A stretch of DNA of 20,129 nucleotides from Acrasis kona (taxonomy: Eukaryota; Heterolobosea; Eutetramitea; Acrasida; Acrasidae): contig JAOPGA020001860.1 of assembly GCA_026419775.2 (NCBI GenBank), forward strand, positions 1 to 20,129, given 5' to 3'. Position numbers and translations under genes: made by a program. The first letter of the stretch is position 1. The number at the start of each line of letters is the position of its first letter. The notes below the pieces were generated by a model that searched no databases, was not told where the DNA came from, and saw only the letters and a list, made by a program, of their open reading frames with translations. Of this stretch, positions 9,086 through 17,598 are shown in pieces.

Positions 9086-9660
9086 TTCTGTTTCGCTCTT
9101 CTACTGTGTATGTGGTTGCCGCTCAACCCCCTGATGATCATTCTGATGTAATGTCGTTGAACTCCATCTTGTATTCTTGTAACATTACAAACGATGATGC
9201 TACAGTAGGAGTTGAGCGGCGCCTGTTTGATGTGTATATTCGTCTTGGTAGTGGTGGATGTTTTAATCGCTAATGTACATGATGTGCTGGTTGAAACGTG
9301 GGCTGTATGTCCGTTGCTGATGAAGCTGCGAATGATGGTATTGTTACGAAACATTGACGTGAATTCCTTCGAATTTGAAGCGACGCGGGTATCCGCAATT
9401 GGTGAATAGATGGACGATGGTAGTTATGATGTGATTCTTTGTATGTAGTGTTGTGTGATCATTCCTAAGTTGCTGTATGATCGGCGGTCGATGATGTTGT
9501 GTTGTTGATCTTGTAGCGTTCGATGCGTGATTCGCGAAAGTAAACCAAAGTGTTGGACTTGGAAGTTGGGATGGCGTGGTCTTGAGGGTTGGAGTAACTG
9601 GTCACTTTCTGTTTGTTTGTTTGTTTGTTTCTGTTTGTGTCTGGTTATTGCTTCCTACTG
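9086..9660. other. Unassigned region with a GTTT microsatellite
   Basis: Both strands have frames of 65-90 codons (9031-9273 plus, 9354-9082 minus) without family features. A (GTTT)5 tract lies at 9611-9630. Confidence 0.4.
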
Positions 9661-9663
9661 GTT

Positions 9664-9872
9664 ATATGTATCACACTTTGTTGTGATGGTTGCTGTTTCA
9701 TTATGTACTACAGATTAACAGAGTAACCTATGATACAAGCAGAAGGAGCAGAACCCATAACCTTCTAATGATATATGTATCACAGTTTTGCTGTGACGGT
9801 CGCCGTTTCTTCATGTTCCGTAGATTAACAGTGTCAACCTATGGTACAAGCCGAAAGGGGCAGAACCCATAT
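9664..9872 (+). repeat. Tandem duplication, about 111-bp period, with hairpin
   Basis: Two collinear copies of about 100 bp (9664-9759 and 9773-9871) share tatgtatcaca, agattaacag, aacctatg.tacaag and gcagaacccata. Roughly one base in six differs and there are small indels. Each starts with a short hairpin; in the second copy tcacag (9780-9785) pairs with ctgtga (9791-9796) around a 5-nt loop. Confidence 0.8.
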
Positions 9873-10074
9873 CGTAGGACCGTATGAAACTATGGTTTCT
9901 CAACGATTTAGTAACCCTGCCTGGACGGAAGATAGATTTGTTTTCTAATGTGAGGTTAGCGGAAACTGATGAAAGTGTCTTCTTACCTTCTTCATCTCTC
10001 GGCAGTAGCAGGTTTGGACGAAAACTTCCAAGATACGGTACCAGATGAAGGTCCATGTGATGGTCGTAGCTCAT
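9811..10074 (-). CDS. Possible small gene with an in-frame intron
   Basis: An ATG frame MSYDHHMDLHLVPYLGSF.. of 87 codons. It contains GTAAGA (from about 9986) and, 42 nt on, CATTAG preceded by a branch-like gctaac. The candidate intron is a multiple of three, so both spliced and retained forms stay open. The C-terminus (..GSAPFGLYHRLTLLIYGT) is encoded by the second copy of the tandem duplication. Upstream is T/G-rich low-complexity DNA without a clear promoter. No family recognised; may be a chance frame. Confidence 0.3.
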   Translation of the reverse strand: MSYDHHMDLHLVPYLGSFRPNLLLPRDEEGKKTLSSVSANLTLENKSIFRPGRVTKSLRNHSFIRSYDMGSAPFGLYHRLTLLIYGT

Positions 10075-10328
10075 CCGTATGGATTTGGTTCATGCAGTGT
10101 TGTGTTGTGTTATTGTTTTTGTTTTTCTGTTTGTGTTTTTGTTGTTTGAAGTTGGCCAATTTAAAGAGTTTGAACTAGAAGAAAATTATGAAATTTGACG
10201 AGCTACTTTACAATCCTAACGGATTTTTTTTACTCGCATTACAATGACAACTTTGACTTTTCGACATGTCAATTTTGAGTTTGACACAAAGAATAAAACA
10301 TGTCTCCCTTACCTGCAGATTAAGGAAA

Positions 10329-10575
10329 TCAATAGTGGTGAATAGCTTTTGAAAAAAGATTGAAACTTTGAGACGTATCGTCATTCGATTGAAAAACACT
10401 ATAGAGCAAATAAACTCCTTTAATGAATTGATAACTTTATAATCCTCTCAAACACATACCTTTCACAAAAGGACAATTAACAATTCTAACTTGGCCTGTA
10501 GGGAAGATGAGACGGTCTTTTTCGTCACATTCTGCAACCAGGAGATGATTGAATGGAAATCCTGGATGACTACAC
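10329..10575 (-). CDS. Unrecognised gene, last two exons with a 42-nt intron
   Basis: The upstream exon (about 10575-10460) reads CSHPGFPFNHLLVAECDEKD, then RLIFPTGQVRIVNCPFVK. A donor GTATGT at 10459 and acceptor TTAAAG ending at 10418 define a 42-nt intron. The join is in phase (phase 1) and the next exon adds VYLLYSVFQSNDDTSQSFNL and a few more residues before a TGA at 10331-10329. Without splicing, the first frame stops within a few codons. The 5' end is unclear: an in-frame TGA lies about ten codons upstream of CSHPG, so either an acceptor (..CGAAAG) precedes it or the gene is truncated. No family recognised; the exon has the mixed composition of a globular protein. Confidence 0.45.
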
Positions 10576-10682
10576 TGCTTTCGAGTTCATGATACTTTTA
10601 GTGCTGCAAGTAAGACATTTTTGATTTAACAACAATCATTAACCATAAACTTCAAGATATATTTAATATGTTTTGAAGAACA

Positions 10683-10892
10683 TCAAGCATCATTAAATAA
10701 GATCACATCTAGAGATATGCATTGGACTGTATTTGGTTGGTCGACGAGTATATACATTACGTTCAATTGTAGAAAATACTTCGCCATGAAATGGTTGGAG
10801 TAGTCAAATCCTCCTTTTAACGCGACTAGAAATGTAGAGGTTCTATTGGTGTCACAAGATGTAATGACAGACTTATTCGGAATTATGCTCAT
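10683..10892 (-). CDS. Hypothetical 69-aa protein
   Basis: A frame from ATG 10892: MSIIPNKSVITSCDTNRTST, then FLVALKGGFDYSNHFMAKYF and a hydrophobic C-terminal part. It lies 68 bp downstream of the stop of the next gene upstream on the same strand and could be a separate gene or a further exon. No motif recognised. Confidence 0.35.
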   Translation of the reverse strand: MSIIPNKSVITSCDTNRTSTFLVALKGGFDYSNHFMAKYFLQLNVMYILVDQPNTVQCISLDVILFNDA

Positions 10893-10960
10893 TGTCAAAC
10901 TTTAAAAAGCTGAGAATCGTTTTATAAAAACGTTTATTATGATACATGCAGAACAGCAGC

Positions 10961-11197
10961 TCATATTGCAGCTTTCAATCTAGCTTCAAGTCTGTTCTTT
11001 GAAAGTCTTTTGCCTTTTAGTCTTTGTACAGGTTTGTTCACATTCCCATTAAATAGCGTGTCGGCATAGTTGTAATCCTTTCTCCTTCTTGTTCCTGCCA
11101 CAACGTTATTAAGGTCAATGTTTGACTTGATTTGTTTGGTCTGGTCAGCTGGTTTCTTTATCCATACCGTTCTTGTTGTTTCTTGTGTGTACTTCAT
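10961..11197 (-). CDS. Hypothetical basic 78-aa protein
   Basis: A clear ATG frame, MKYTQETTRTVWIKKPADQT.., with a strongly basic second half containing GTRRRKDYNYAD and ..RLKGKRLSKNRLEARLKAAI. The charge suggests nucleic-acid or ribosome binding, but no family is recognised. An AATAAA-like signal (cataataaacg) follows within 30 nt of the stop. It may be the 3' exon of a longer gene. Confidence 0.4.
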   Translation of the reverse strand: MKYTQETTRTVWIKKPADQTKQIKSNIDLNNVVAGTRRRKDYNYADTLFNGNVNKPVQRLKGKRLSKNRLEARLKAAI

Positions 11198-11369
11198 ATT
11201 GTTGTGTTGTTTTTTGTGGCGAACCGAATTTTACATGTCATTTTTATACTATTTTCCTTCCTACTTTTTCTACAGTTCTATGGAACAGAAAGGAGAGGTT
11301 GAGTTCAATAAAATCAAGACAGATGATTACAAATTGAGTCAACGTTCGTTTATAGTGATTGTGTGATCC

Positions 11370-11565
11370 CCTTCAGTTGCAATCAAGTCATTATTCGGAT
11401 GTTGAGAAAGAATGATGGAAATCAGAAGTTTTGATAAATGTAAATTTTATTACGTACAGATTTGAATCAGTTAGGACGCGTTAGCCTCCGCATGATGTCT
11501 GTCTTTTGACATTGAAAATCAAATGTCATAGTTGCCTCATAGCATTTATACCAATGAGTCTAAAA
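11370..11565. other. Intergenic, nothing recognised
   Basis: AT-rich sequence without frames or repeats of note. Confidence 0.4.
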
Positions 11566-11569
11566 GTAT

Positions 11570-13037
11570 GATTCAATCCACTCCTCTTGCGATGATGCAT
11601 CGCATAATGTTCTGCTTGTACTTGTCCATTTAAACGTTCAAAGTAACTTGTAAAGAATCTCACGAGATGTGCTGTTGTGTTCTCATTCAAACTATCGTTA
11701 CATTAGAAAGAATGCAAAATGTCTACTTACAACACTGTATTGTTCTGGTCATCATGTGCATTCTCTTAAGGACTCTCTGCTTACATACGATGAGATAATT
11801 TAACGATCTTTGCAACGAAAATGTTCTGGATCAGAGGTGGCACGGCGATAATGGAATCTAAACGGGATAAGTGAATATTATTGTGTGAAAGTTGTTATCA
11901 TACTAAAAACGTTATAATACCATCATCGATATGTTGACTTACACAAGCATTTAACACTTGTAGTCCAGTATCGGCTGCTTGATTGATTCAATCATTTTGT
12001 CCTGATGAACAATTTCACTTCCATAATTTCTCAAAAATGTTGATGGTCAAAGTTTGTTTCTTCATGATTTGATGTATGTGTGATCTCAAAGTTTTCTCCT
12101 TGATCGAAAGTTGTAAGATGTTTCGATTGTTATCAACAAGACTATTCGTTACATTAGAAAAAGTAATAATAAGGTACTTACACCATATGGGTGATGAGAA
12201 CACTCTTAGGTTATTCTTTCCTTGTCAAATGTCTATTCTTTACAGCCCAGTGGATCTCAGACAAACTTCGTTGTTCCTTCATGGGATTGGTTTTTGTTAA
12301 AATGTATTTGTTAATGTCTATGGAATACAATGCTGTAGTCGGTTTTGTTGGTGAAATGATAATTTCGGGGTCAATGGGTTTGGTTCTTGTAATCTTGGCT
12401 TATGTTTACAAAAAAACCTTCCGTAGTGTACATGATGTTGAAAAATGCAGGACAGTTCGACACGCTCCAACGTAGAATGTTTGTGGATGGAATCATACGA
12501 TAAGGTTTGATGTAAATGTATGTCCTCGTTGAAAATTGTGATGGTTGTGTATGTGTTGAAAATGTCATCCATCTTGCCAGACTACGCACCATTAGTGAAA
12601 TGAAAATGCATTTATTTACGTTTGAGTTGTAATGTGCAAAGGCTAGTGCACATACTCAGTTGGCGGCGCACATTGGATTAATAGGAGAAAATACTCTGGA
12701 GGTTGGTGACGAAATGGGATTGGTGGGAACCAGAATGTCTCTGGCCGACCATGTTGAATTAATCTTTTGTAGTCATGCGGAGTTTGATGTTGATCTTATT
12801 ACAAGTGACTATATGTGTAATGTCTTTTAATGCTTTCTGGAAATGTTGTGGCGGGTGGTGTGTTTGCTGCTCTTGCGATTATTGCAGAAGGTGGGAGTGT
12901 AATGCGATTAATGTATCCGCTTGTGATGATGTACGTTGGTATGCTCAGATTTGAAATGTTGTGCGGCGTGGTGATGTCGGCGTTTCATTTGTTGTAATGT
13001 GTTGTTCGAAAGCATTTGATGAGTACTTGTGCGATAC
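11570..13037 (-). pseudogene. Family copy D (longest, exon-intron-like)
   Basis: On the minus strand, 5' to 3': HHHAAQHFKSEHTN (about 13000-12940), TIFNEDIHLHQTLSYDSIHK and STLERVELSCIFQ (about 12550-12430), WCKYLIITFSNVTNSLVDNN with LQLSIKEKTL (about 12190-12080), and the tail ENTTAHLVRFFTSYFERLNG (about 11690-11620). GTAAGT donor-like sites lie near 12180, 11942 and 11728. Each is followed after 39-40 nt by a TAG acceptor with a branch-like taat/ataac. Not all joins are in phase and some blocks carry frame-disrupting indels compared with copies A and E. Homology to other copies stops abruptly at about 13037, where unrelated sequence begins. Confidence 0.5.
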
Positions 13038-13039
13038 AA

Positions 13040-13430
13040 TGCAGGATCGCGACTACTAGCAGCAGAAAACTTCGTATTACCAATCGGTGAACCAAAAAAA
13101 GTAGATCATATAGAACATATTTCGTAAAGATATAACTTGTATTTTCGATCACCACTATATGTAATACTCATAAAAATCAGGTTAACATTCCATTCGGTTA
13201 CAGGTGTAACATTAGACGTCAGTAATTCATCGGTAAAGGATAAATAGTAGTTTACATTTATCAAGTAATAGAAACTAACAAAATGAGTTGTATCATCAAC
13301 ATACATTTTGTTTACATTCATATATCATATCCTAAACGTCAATCAACGAATGTGGAAGAGAACGTAAAAGAAATATATGTATAAACGTAACCCATGATAT
13401 GATGAAAGAAAAAGTGATAAAGTGTACTGT
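13040..13430. other. AT-rich region upstream of a retrotransposon tail
   Basis: Minus frames of 71 and 94 codons exist but show no family features. The abrupt loss of family homology at about 13037 suggests an insertion or rearrangement boundary. Confidence 0.4.
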
Positions 13431-13435
13431 GCTGA

Positions 13436-13605
13436 TCACTGGTTGACCTAAATACGTCAAAGACGTTACGTCAGTTATCCCTTCGTGATATCCTCGTAAA
13501 TTGTTGTTTTTGTGATGACGAGGCAACCACCAGACACATCCTATTCGACTGTACACAAGCAAAGATTGAACACCGTACACTAACAAAAGAAATATGTGAC
13601 ACCTG
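13436..13605 (+). pseudogene. Non-LTR retrotransposon ORF2 tail (zinc-knuckle fragment)
   Basis: Fifty-five codons read ..LRQLSLRDILVNCCFCDDEA, then TTRHILFDCTQAKIEHRTLT and a TGA. The C-x2-C ... H-x4-C spacing, with an LRD block before it and an H-I-L-F-D-C ending, is typical of the zinc-binding segment after the reverse transcriptase domain of LINE-type elements. The reverse transcriptase itself is absent (a TGA lies just upstream in frame), so only the 3' tail remains, as expected for a 5'-truncated insertion. Confidence 0.6.
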
Positions 13606-13686
13606 AACATCTTCACTTAAGAATTGTAATGTTTACCTTTTCTAATACTTAATTACAAATATCGTTGCAAGTTCTCCACGCCTTTC

Positions 13687-14841
13687 ATGTGCAGCACAAG
13701 CAACTTAAACACCGATCATGATAATCTAGGTGATAATATCAGGGGATATAAAAAGACACGTGAAGACATAAATCTAGATGTTGTGGGGGAAGATATTCTT
13801 TTTTGCATTGCAACATTTCTTGACGTCAAAGAGTGGATTGCGTTTTTTAAAACATGTTCCTCAGTCTACAAGATAAAACAAAACAATCACGTGCACATCA
13901 ATAAGATGTATAAAGCCTCTCGCTATAGCACTGAAGCAGAATTTGCTAATTTTAGGGGATTGCATACATTAGATATATCCAGAATCAGTTCAAGAACAGT
14001 AACAGATTCTGCTTTTTCATTTTTAGAAGGTATTTATGCATTGTACATGTCATGTTATCAAATCACGGATGCGGCATTTATACATCTAAAAGGCATTCAT
14101 ACATTGGACATGTCGTCCTGCCACAACATAACGGATGCGGCATTCAAACATCTAAAAGGCATTCATACATTGGACATGTCATCCTGCCACAAAATAACGG
14201 ATGCGGCATTTATACATCTGAAAGGTGTTCATACATTGTACATGTTATCCTGTTATCAAATAACGGATGCAGCATTCATATATCTGAAAGGTATTCATAC
14301 ATTAAACATATTAGGTTGCGATAGAATCACAGCTGCGGCATTTATACATCTAAAAGGTATTCATACATTGAACATATCATACTGCCACAAAATAACGGAT
14401 GCGGCATTTATACATCTAAAAGGCATTCATACATTGAACATATTAGGTTGCTTTCGAATCACGGATGCAGCATTCAAACATCTAAAAGGCATTCATACAT
14501 TGAGCATGTCACAGAGTGCTCGAATCACGGATGCGGCATTTATACATCTAAAAGGCATTCATACATTGGACATGTCATCCTGCCACAACATAACGGATGC
14601 AGCATTCAAACATCTAAAAGGCATTCATACATTGAACATGTCACATAGTGATCGAATCACGGATGCGGCATTTATACATCTAAAAGGCATTCATACATTG
14701 GACATGTCATCCTGCCACAAAATAACGGATGCGGCATTTATACATCTGAAAGGCATTCATACATTGAACATATCATACTGCGACCAAATAACCGATGCAG
14801 TATTTGTACATCTAAAAGGTGTCACCATTTACTTTAAATAA
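13687..14841 (+). CDS. F-box and leucine-rich-repeat protein
   Basis: 384 aa, intronless. Residues 31-65 (VVGEDILFCIATFLDVKEWI.. TCSSVYKI) have the pattern of an F-box, the Skp1-binding domain of SCF ubiquitin ligases. Residues about 92-378 are 13 units of a 22-residue leucine-rich repeat, consensus IHTLDMSSCHKITDAAFIHL plus KG; the first two are diverged and the last is followed only by VTIYFK. The repeat would form the substrate-binding solenoid. The DNA repeats at 66 bp are almost identical, which points to recent amplification or gene conversion. F-box/LRR proteins with similar short repeats occur in protists and, to my knowledge, in giant viruses of amoebae. The predicted role, choosing targets for ubiquitylation, is inferred from domain order. 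Start: the first ATG after stops in frame. An AATAAA overlaps the stop codon. Confidence 0.85.
   Translation: MCSTSNLNTDHDNLGDNIRGYKKTREDINLDVVGEDILFCIATFLDVKEWIAFFKTCSSVYKIKQNNHVHINKMYKASRYSTEAEFANFRGLHTLDISRISSRTVTDSAFSFLEGIYALYMSCYQITDAAFIHLKGIHTLDMSSCHNITDAAFKHLKGIHTLDMSSCHKITDAAFIHLKGVHTLYMLSCYQITDAAFIYLKGIHTLNILGCDRITAAAFIHLKGIHTLNISYCHKITDAAFIHLKGIHTLNILGCFRITDAAFKHLKGIHTLSMSQSARITDAAFIHLKGIHTLDMSSCHNITDAAFKHLKGIHTLNMSHSDRITDAAFIHLKGIHTLDMSSCHKITDAAFIHLKGIHTLNISYCDQITDAVFVHLKGVTIYFK
14104..14820 (+). repeat. 66-bp coding tandem repeats
   Basis: Eleven near-identical 66-bp units encode the LRR array. Units with the same variant residues (SSCHN..K, SSCHK..I, ..DR..) recur in non-adjacent positions, as expected from unequal exchange of multi-unit blocks. 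Confidence 0.9.
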
Positions 14842-14855
14842 AAAATTATGACCAA

Positions 14856-15127
14856 AACCAAATGTTTCGATTACACAACACTTCATTATTGAGAATACCT
14901 ACAATCATGTCCAGACTCTTGGAATAGAGTATTCATGTAAATAGTTCAGTCTCCCAGATGGTTCGTGTGGTAAATTTGTGAAGAGGATTGATGTTACTCA
15001 ATGGGTAACATTTGATAAAGAAGATTTAGAGGAGTTGGTTGGATTGAGAGATGTGTTGTGCTCCTCCAAACTCATTTTCTTTGAGCTTAGCCGCCCATGC
15101 TGGCATCTCCAACATTTCTAAATTTTT
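14856..15127 (+). pseudogene. Coding-like frame with an internal stop, unrecognised
   Basis: One plus-strand frame reads PKPNVSITQHFIIENTYNHV.. to ..GIEYSCK, a TAG at about 14939-14941, then FSLPDGSCGKFVKRIDVTQW and VTFDKEDLEELVGLRDVLC.. to a TAA at about 15127. Composition is protein-like on both sides of the stop. The opposite strand is also open (15256-15026, ..HMSDELILFKNLEMLEMPAW..), so the coding strand is not certain. It follows the F-box/LRR gene by only 15 bp and could be a decayed neighbour. Confidence 0.35.
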
Positions 15128-15460
15128 AAAAAGGATGAGTTCGTCTGACATGTGAAATGAGACGGGAAAACCAATCACCGGAGAACACCGGCTTTCAACG
15201 GAATAACAGGAGTATGCATTTAGACAAAACAAGTCGTGGTTTTTATTTAACGACAATAACCTGCATTACCTTTCCCTTTCAGCTTTAGATCTTCATTTAT
15301 TATAGCGGATTAAGCAGTTGCTATTTAATTAAGATTATGTCATGTTTTCTTATAAACCTCTTTAACTAGCATACTAGAGCCATGAAAAATTCACCAAGAA
15401 CACCTATGGTATGGCACTACAGACCCTATTCTCATGTAGACTAATTGTAAAGTGATGACG
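15128..15460. other. Intergenic, upstream of the amidoligase
   Basis: Apart from the end of the minus-strand frame noted above nothing is recognised. A pyrimidine-rich cctttccctttcag at about 15270-15283 looks like a splice acceptor but opens no frame. Confidence 0.35.
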
Positions 15461-15464
15461 TTTC

Positions 15465-16473
15465 ATGTCACATGTCATTCAGATTAAAATTCCAATAGTG
15501 ATGAGCGTCAAGCAAAGGTTCCCCAATAGATGCTTTGGAGTAGAAGTGGAATACTATAATAATTCCCAAATAAAAGAGCCAAGCGAAACAGACTTGGACA
15601 ACTATGGTACTGCAATATCAAACGCCCTGTCAACAGAGACAGGCCTGCAAGTAGATTACGTCAGGAAACCATCAAAATCTATCAGCAATTCATGGGTTCT
15701 AACAACAGACGAAACAGTTAGGACTAGTGTTAATTTAGCTGTTGTCGATGAAAAAGTAGATTGGGGAATGGAGCTAGTATCTCCGAAACTAGCCGGCAGA
15801 ACAGGCCTAAAAAATGTAATCAAAGTGTTGTACAGCCTAAGCAATCAGCAGAATGTGCATATGGTGTCGTCAGCTGATCTACACGTCCACATTGACGGTT
15901 CTGACTGGTTGGTGGACGACAAGAGTGAGGAGGCTAAGAAAGTCTTCCAATTGTTTATAAAATATGAGGAGGTCCTCATACTTCTCTCGAGTGGAATGAC
16001 GAGAGATGATACTATGTCAGTGTACAAAAAAGCCCGATATTTGAGGGATGAGCGTGGTTTTGATACCGCAAAAAGATACCATCCTGATGATATAATATCA
16101 GCGCTGGAAAAAGCCCCTGACAATCACACTATGGCGCAAATCATGTGCAATAAAGACAGGAACTGGTGCCTCAATTTGATGAATTGGAAGAAGGACGGAT
16201 ACAAATCCATTGAGTTTCGATCACACAATGGGACGGTGTAAGTTTTTTATTCTCAAGAATTTAAACCTTGTTAGGGACGCGCGAGAAGTGGTGTATTGGA
16301 TCGCCCTTCTGGTTATTTTCGTTGAACATGGGATGAAGGTAGTTGGTCAAATAAACTCCTTCGACGAAAAGGTTACAGTCAGGGAGAAGTTTATTTCTCT
16401 GTATAATGAAATTCCATACGCCGGAGCAATATTGAGGTATTACGATACCAAATTAAATATAACGTCAAATTAA
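15465..16473 (+). CDS. Putative amidoligase (ATP-dependent COOH-NH2 ligase) with one 37-nt intron
   Basis: Exon 1 is 15465-16237, the intron 16238-16274 and exon 2 16275-16473, giving 323 aa. A start at ATG 15501 (311 aa) is equally possible and closer to the conserved N-terminus. Motifs, with residues from the first ATG: CFGVEVEYY at 23-31 (metal/ATP-binding Glu residues), MELVSPKLAG at 102-111, SADLHVHIDG at 136-145, and IEFRSHNGTV at 249-258, whose continuation DAREVVYWIALLV is in the next exon. These match the order in the putative amidoligase family (PF12224; glutamate-cysteine-ligase/glutamine-synthetase-like fold). Members are thought to form amide or peptide bonds between small molecules or on proteins; the substrate here is unknown. 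The intron has GTAAGT..TTAG and falls inside the last conserved motif, and only splicing restores it. The gene is convergent with the next one. Confidence 0.8.
16238..16274 (+). other. Spliceosomal intron, 37 nt, in the amidoligase
   Basis: Donor GTAAGT at 16238-16243 and acceptor TTAG ending at 16274, phase 2. Reading through gives an immediate stop (the TAA within the donor). Removing 37 nt restores the frame that continues the conserved ..HNGT-V-D.. motif. Confidence 0.85.
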
Positions 16474-16620
16474 ATTATTACCGATTAAATTCCGAGTTGA
16501 TTTTTAAAATTGAACTGTCAATCCAGACTTGATCGATTTTTCAATCCATAAAATTCTAACCCTAAACACCAAGGGTAAACCAAGACCCACATATTAAAAA
16601 ACAGACTTTTCGAAATTTTT

Positions 16621-17128
16621 TTATTCAGGTGAGCCCCTTTTCTTTGCTCTTTTGGTCCTCGCCGCCGTTGCAGCATCCCCAATAATGGCATTAAGATTGG
16701 GTTCATTCAAGAATTTCGGGTGATTGGATCTTAGCTCTTCTTTTAGACTTTCGACTTGCTCCTCGGTGAATTTGTATTTGGCACTATTTTCATCATGTAA
16801 TATTCCGAAATATCAATTCCCATCATAGCGCAATACAGTGATACAATTGTCGGATTTTGATTGGACTTTCTAAACTGCATGTATTCCTCGGTGTTGACAA
16901 TAAAGTCTGTATTGCAGTATCTTAATTTCACCGTCCTGCATGTAGAATTGATATCTGCTCCTGAAGTTTTTGAACCTCTGACGTTGGCTCCACGACTTTA
17001 TCTTTTAATTCTTCGTGTGTTCGTTGCCTTTTGTTGGGTTGTTCTTGATCTTGCATTGACGCTTCTGGTAATCTTTTGCGAGAATCTAACACAATTTGCT
17101 CGTCATTTTGCTGATCCTTCGGTACCAT
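16621..17128 (-). CDS. Unrecognised small protein, probably three exons
   Basis: Starts at ATG 17128: MVPKDQQNDEQIVLDSRKRL.., with a basic patch PNKRQRTHEELKDK that could be a nuclear signal. A middle block reads YCNTDFIVNTEEYMQFRKSN. The C-terminal block begins AKYKFTEEQVESLKEELRSN and ends ..ARTKRAKKRGSPE. The last two blocks join in phase through a 53-nt GTATTG..AATAG intron (16836-16784). The first two join through a possible 47-nt GTCAGA..TGCAG intron (16982-16936), whose donor is weak. The spliced product would be 135 aa, hydrophilic, with a helical C-terminus. AATAAA overlaps the stop. Family unknown; a small nuclear or nucleic-acid-binding protein is only a guess from composition. Confidence 0.45.
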
Positions 17129-17216
17129 CGGTTTTTTATAAAACAGGGATCAAGCCTGAAAGTTTATTGGTAGTTTCTAAAACCCCCGTCAATAGTCATT
17201 GATGAGTTACCATACA

Positions 17217-17360
17217 CTAAAATAATATATACAAATCACCAAGAAGGTGATTGCTCATGTTCACTATTTGCTTTGAAAACACATCGAGCGGTCCAAATGG
17301 AAATTCGGTACCATCGGTTCCACCGGTTATTAATAATTTGTCTTTGTCACAAAGAAGAAA
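17217..17360 (-). CDS. Open exon-like frame, unrecognised
   Basis: Forty-seven codons without ATG at the start: FLLCDKDKLLITGGTDGTEF, then PFGPLDVFSKQIVNMSNHLL and a short tail before TAG. It lies just upstream of, and on the same strand as, the 17128-16621 gene. It shares with that gene's start an exact 16-bp sequence, ttcggtaccatcggtt (17304-17319 and 17118-17133). It could be an upstream exon or a duplicated piece. Confidence 0.3.
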   Translation of the reverse strand, partial: FLLCDKDKLLITGGTDGTEFPFGPLDVFSKQIVNMSNHLLGDLYILF

Positions 17361-17364
17361 TTAA

Positions 17365-17595
17365 TAAACAATCAAATCAATTTTTTAAAAATTCTAAATC
17401 CGTTTGATCTGTACACTTGACTTGGTCAAATACAAGCTATCGATGCATAATAATCCAGATACAATCATAATTGGATCCGATCGAGTGAGTAGATTGCATC
17501 GCTACTCAAAGTCCTCGAATTAAATTTCCTCCGAATTGACTCCCAGGTACATAGGGAGGATTCTTGTGGGAGAATTTATTTTTGATGGCGCGATA
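17365..17595. other. Intergenic or decayed GH31 downstream part
   Basis: No clear frame. Sequence directly beyond the GH31 relic stop (about 17590-17520, minus) reads in another phase as KDIAPSKINSPTRILPMYLG, which may or may not be further GH31 sequence. Confidence 0.3.
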
Positions 17596-17598
17596 TCC

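Noticed and set aside
11118-11366. 82-codon plus-strand hydrophobic frame
   Set aside because: Its first part is antisense to the basic minus-strand gene and the hydrophobicity comes from T-rich sequence; a ctacag acceptor inside it may be chance.
13106-13321. Reverse transcriptase catalytic motif (MYVDDTTHFV) on the minus strand
   Set aside because: Only the four residues match, no other reverse transcriptase motifs surround it, and the LINE tail nearby is on the opposite strand.
13332-13616. 94-codon minus-strand frame
   Set aside because: Antisense to the LINE tail, hydrophobic because of AT-rich DNA.
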